A stretch of 64,000 nucleotides of DNA from NCBI RefSeq assembly GCF_025698545.1, contig NC_068572.1, positions 4,154,001-4,218,000 on the forward strand, given 5' to 3'. Origin of the DNA: Gossypium raimondii (Eukaryota; Streptophyta; Magnoliopsida; Malvales; Malvaceae). The notes beneath the pieces are model-generated. The model did no database searches. It was not told where the DNA came from and saw nothing but the letters and a program-made list of their open reading frames with translations. Positions 59,461 through 64,000 of this stretch are shown piece by piece (the stretch's first letter is position 1; each line of letters begins with the position of its first letter). A program made the translations under genes and the position numbers.

Positions 59461-60508
59461 CTCCTCCCTGTATATAGTCTTCCCTCTTCCTCTATCGAGT
59501 TAACTCGATGATATAATTTTACTCATTAACAAATATTATTATCAAAAAGTAAATAAGAGGAGAGTACAAATTTATAATTTTCACCCAAACAATTTACTTT
59601 ATTTTAACACTTGAAAATTTCAAAAATCATTTTAGAAATTCCAAAATTTTATATATATATATATATATATTAGTTTGACCTCTCTCTAGATTTGCTTTGT
59701 CCTTTAAAATCCACACAATTATTAAAATAGTAATTGTATCACCATGTAATTACAAGTAATTTTAATTCCATAAATATATTTATTTTGCAAAATATAGCAT
59801 TTTAAGAAAAAACAATTTTTAATTAAAAAAATATAACATAGCCTAAATATTGTATATAAGTTTGTATATTCTTCAACCCATCGATTGGTTGAATCAATGA
59901 AATCTTCTCGATAAATCTTCATAATGTTTTTGTTATTTCAAGTTTTTCAACACTTTTTTTCATTAATTTTAAGCTGCTAGTCGTACATTGTCTTATACAT
60001 GTTAGCCTTGCACTACAGTTGTTCGATCACTCTCTCATCAAATTAATTCTTCAAACCCTTGGTTGATTCCTTTCCATTATCTTAATGTCAAAAAATAGAA
60101 AATAAATCACGTTAAAACAAATGGTGCATAATAGAATTAAAATATATAAAGTTAAAATAAGAAAAAATATAAAAATAAGGTTAAAGAAATTAAAATGCTC
60201 GTGTTTTGATTTATAATTACATGTTGTGTATCAGCATTTCTATAGGAATTTTTTTTATAAGTCTTCGTACATGCATAAAATAGAAGAAAGAATGGTGGAC
60301 TTTTAATATTGATTTCGGATTACTTACACCAGTGAAAAAACTTAGTGATTTTACACCTTCTATGACTTCTAATACAATTAATATTTTAACAATCTAACAG
60401 TTGAAATTATCAAGTCGTTTGTACTTGTCATGTAAGTAAAATTTTAAATCGATATGATATCTCTATCATATTGATCTAATATATTGTCTATATTAATATA
60501 TATTTTTT
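59461..60508. other. AT-rich intergenic DNA
   Basis: No gene is seen. A (TA)n tract is at 59650-59671. The sequence otherwise lacks bounded repeats. Confidence 0.4.
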
Positions 60509-60572
60509 TGGTACTTCCTTAGAATTTTTTGTATTTCCTCACTTTTTTGGTATTTCCTCATAATTTTTGGTA
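60509..60572. repeat. ~20-bp minisatellite, part left of LTR C
   Basis: Three to four copies of a unit close to 'tatttcctcataatttttgg' stand directly before the LTR. The same unit resumes after the LTR and again at 63900-64000. Confidence 0.7.
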
Positions 60573-60837
60573 TGTAACACTCCATACCTGGCTCGATCAC
60601 CAGGTCTGATCTACAAAATGTCACATTCATTGCCGGAGCAACTACGATCAAATTACATTCAAATATTACCATTACACAGTTAACTACAAGTAATATAAGC
60701 ATTAGATACAATTTATATTCATTCTCAGGTCTCACACAAGGTTACGAAAGCTCTATTACTAACCTAAGATCGATTTGGGACTAAACTGTAATATTAACAA
60801 AATTCTAGGTTGACATTGCGACGTCGGGAGTTCCTCG

Positions 60838-60940
60838 TCACGAAGCAACATACTGACTTAGCTCCTCGTTGCAACGACCCATACTCGACGTCCTGTCGTG
60901 GCATGGTGACTTGATCTTGTCGCGATGTAACATATTGTTT
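60838..60940. repeat. CGACGTCG / GTTGCAAC palindromic words in LTR C
   Basis: A CG-rich block in AT-rich DNA contains CGACGTCG, CGTTGCAACGA, CTCGACGTCC and TTGTCGCGATG. It lies 265-365 bp from the LTR 3' end, a position equivalent to the word arrays in LTRs B and D. Confidence 0.65.
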
Positions 60941-61984
60941 CTACATATTACAAACTAATCAATTCACAAATCATAACACATTTTTCAGCCAAAATCATAT
61001 CACTAATGGATTCATTTTCAAATCATAAAACCTTTCTAGCACATATACATTCCATTCATTTCATCATTTTCATCCAATTACCTAAGTTACTTCTCTAAAC
61101 TAACCATTAAACTACTTGTCAAAAGAATACATGCATATATACATACATTACCATTTACAATAGCAACCATATCACATTTTATACACTAGCTAATATTGTG
61201 ACAATCTAAGTTGCTCAAATCAAACAATAGTCACTTTCAAAATACCAATTCTAAGTCCAAAAGTTCATAAGTATCATGCTATGCCAAAATTTGACTCAAC
61301 CTAGGTACACGTCATACTTAAAACAAAATGGAAACTTTATTGAGTTGGAGACCGCTTGCTGGATGTTGGATTTATTGCTCGAACACTTGGAAATCTACTA
61401 TACTTGCGCACGAAGAAAACAAATCGTACACTGAGAAAATACACTTGGTGGTATTTCCATAATTTAAGCCAATGCAAGACAAGTTTAAAATTATTGCATA
61501 CAATTAAACCTACTGAAATTTTACAATCAAATCTTACATAGTTGCATACCAAATACTTCTATTATCATAGTAACTTGCATATGATCATCTTTACATGTCA
61601 ATACATTAATATGTACTTAAAACATACTATTTCTCATTCATTTCACAATAACTTAACCAATTTATATTATCATGTATAGTTACTTATACTTATTCATTTC
61701 CATTACTACATATAAACACATAAGTTCCATTCATATTTAGTACTCAACCATTTCCAAGCCTATTGACTCGTTATTGCTCCATCATCCCCCAGGGCTTGTT
61801 TTTAGCCTATTTGCATAGTCTTTCACAGGCTATTTCATATCACATTTCATATGTATGCATTTATACCAAATCAATTCACATTTCATTTCAATCTATCAGA
61901 CAACCAAATCATGTTTATATAATCCTATTAACTTGACTCGAATTTCAAGACGAATACATGGATTAGTCAATCTGCATCTTAATC

Positions 61985-62285
61985 TGACACCGTAGTGCAT
62001 CATCGGATCAACTGAACGAAGTATACTGGCACCTATAGTGCATCATTGGACAAGTCGAAGGAATTATACTGGCACATAAGGTGCATTATCGGATGAACCG
62101 AAGCGATTATACTGGCACATAGGTGCATTGTCGGATAAATCAAAGCAAATATTTTGGAACACGTAAGTGCATCATCAAATGAATCGAAACAAATATACTG
62201 GAACAGCAGTGCATCATCAGATAAACTGAAGTAAATATATTGGCATACAAAAGTGCATCATCGGCTAAATCGAAGTATAAACCCG
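61985..62285 (-). repeat. ~55-bp tandem repeat inside LTR C
   Basis: About six imperfect copies of a unit with 'ggcacataggtgcat' followed by 'catcggataaatcgaa' and 'atatactggc' are arranged head to tail. The array is non-coding. Confidence 0.8.
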
Positions 62286-63630
62286 TACAGTTAATAAGGT
62301 AACCAATTTCCAATTTCATCACATAGTTCAATTTACATTCCATCATTCTCAACTCATAATCAAATCACCATTCCAATACAACATATAACACATTTCAACT
62401 CAATTTTATACCAAGTACCACATATCAATTAAATCATACTACTTTCTATTTTATTCAATTTAATCCTCTATCTCGATATACCATATCAATCACCATAATT
62501 TAACTCATACAAGCATTATATACTCACCTCATTATTCAATCATGCAATTTAACAGGAATATATAATAATTATATTGATCTCGGATTAGATAAATACAAAC
62601 TGGGGGTCCCACGTCACTCGTCAACAACTCTCGCTTTTGCTTTTCCTCTCGATGGTTCTGCATCCACGTTAGATACGAATAGTCACCAAACATATCATAC
62701 AATCAATTTCCAGTCAATTCATAACCAATTATCAATTTACATATACTTTTCAATTTATTCAATTTAGCCCCTAAAATCGAGACAAATGTAACTTTCAACT
62801 TAAGGCTTCGAATTAAAATCCAATTTCACCAAAATTTATTAGAGACTTTCTAATTTCTATTCCTATCAACATTTCATAATTTTTTTATTTTATTCAAATT
62901 GGTCCCTAATGTATGAAACTAACAACTAAGCTTTACAATTAAGTCTTTTTCTTAAACAAAGCTTCATTTCTAACAATTCCGCACCAATTCATTCGATTCT
63001 CAACAATGAAAACTTTCAAAAATTTTAACAATTTTACAAATTAGTACATGGGCTAGCTAAGTCCAACTCCCATGATTCAATTTCCATAAAATAAAATAAA
63101 AAAACTAAAAACTTACTTGCAATTAAGGGTCGAATGTTGAATAAAACTTGAAAGCTTTCTCTTTTCTTCTAAAATGGTTTCGGTGGTCTTTGGGAAGAAT
63201 ATAAAAACTTTTGTCATATTTTTCCCACTTAATTTACTTATATAGTTAAGTTTATTTTAATTAAACTTATTTAATTAACTTAATTATAATTAATTAGGCT
63301 TAAACTTTAATTAACTTAATCTAATGATAATTAACATCACATCCCACTAACATCTATCTCAAATCAGTCCTTTTTTATTTTGGTCCTTTGAATAATTGTT
63401 ATTTAAGTCCCCAAGCCTTATTCTAATTAAAATTTTATAATGATTAAATTTTTACGATTTAGTCCCTAAGCCTTAATTACTCACAATCTCGGCTAAATCA
63501 CTTAACCAATTTTCAATTCATCAATATACTAACTCCGTAAATGTCCTTATTTAATATTTACGGGCTCAATTTACAGAAACGAGAACCCAAAACTGCATTT
63601 TCCAACATCATTGGAAACTGGCTTATTACA

Positions 63631-64000
63631 TGATACACCCTCAAAAATTTTGGTATGGTCACATAATTTTTGGAATAATTTCGAAATGAGGATTTGGAAT
63701 GAGAAATATAATTTTGGAGTAAAAATATATTATTTTTAAATATTAAGAAATTTCATTGAGATTTTATAGATGGAAAAATGATAACTTTTAAATTATTTTT
63801 TCATGATAAAATTTGGTACGAAAAATTTAAATATAATGATAGTTTTAAAATTTTAAATAATTAAATAAATGAAAGAAATTTAAGATCAACCAATTTTTAT
63901 AGTCCTCGTAATTTTGTTACTTCCTCATAATTTTTGGTATTCTCTCATAATTTTTGTACTTACTCGAAATTTTATTACTCCCTCATATTTTTGGTACTTT
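63631..64000. repeat. ~20-bp minisatellite, part right of LTR C, runs to window end
   Basis: Units such as 'acataatttttggaataatt' next to the LTR and 'ttacttcctcataatttttgg', 'tactccctcatatttttgg' at 63905-64000 continue the array seen at 60509. The middle (63690-63890) is AT-rich and diverged. The array probably extends beyond the window. Confidence 0.6.

Larger units (their letters stand above)
60573..63630 (-). mobile_element. Solo LTR, 3.06 kb (LTR C), reverse orientation
   Basis: On the minus strand the sequence starts TGTAATAAGCCAGTTTCC at 63630 and ends GGAGTGTTACA at 60573. The start resembles LTR B ('gttggaaa', 'ggttttg') and the degraded LTR at 38356. Flanking 5-mers are TGGTA and TGATA (4 of 5). 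No internal retrotransposon sequence is present and the same minisatellite stands on both sides, so this is a solo LTR. Contained ORFs are chance ORFs. Confidence 0.75.

Overview
This window is a eudicot nuclear chromosome segment. The evidence is multi-exon genes with GT-AG introns, AT-rich intergenic DNA and nested plant LTRs, hAT, Mutator-like and Harbinger-like elements. The style of the LTR repeats and the protein sequences suggest a Malvaceae genome, most likely cotton (Gossypium). That assignment is an inference from general familiarity; no search was run.

Layout. Bases 1-8158 are nested LTR sequence without genes. It includes a complete solo LTR at 3525-7291 with an exact 5-bp target duplication. 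From 9.5 to 19.3 kb there is a RING-H2 E3 ligase gene (minus), a disabled PP2C fragment followed by a LINE endonuclease fragment, a 487-bp hAT-type MITE, a head-to-head pair of small single-pass membrane protein genes, two orphan exon-like ORFs and an intronless L-cysteine desulfhydrase gene (minus). From 21.3 to 26.3 kb lies a ten-exon SPL1/SPL12-type transcription factor gene (minus, 982 codons rebuilt).

From 26.3 to 42.8 kb there is no conserved gene. This part holds a second hAT MITE, a 3.7-kb element with Harbinger-like ends carrying a small unidentified gene, three tRNA-derived SINE copies, a degraded LTR, several MITEs and arrays of palindromic words. From 44.4 to 58.5 kb come a PTI1-like kinase (seven coding introns, 362 aa), a TMEM33/Pom33 membrane protein (nine coding exons, 339 aa) and a two-exon Gfo/Idh/MocA oxidoreductase of the At4g09670 type (369 aa), all on the plus strand and separated by MITEs. 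From 58.6 kb to the end is repeat DNA: a Mutator-type MITE, then a reverse-oriented solo LTR (60573-63630) inserted in a roughly 20-bp minisatellite.

The genes are ordinary plant housekeeping, signalling and regulatory genes and do not form a cluster or pathway. The more unusual content is in the repeats: many small elements still have recognisable target-site duplications, and three unrelated-looking palindromic-word arrays sit at about the same distance from the 3' end of three LTRs. Exon boundaries were worked out by hand from GT-AG sites, reading phase and family knowledge, so untranslated regions are only sketched.
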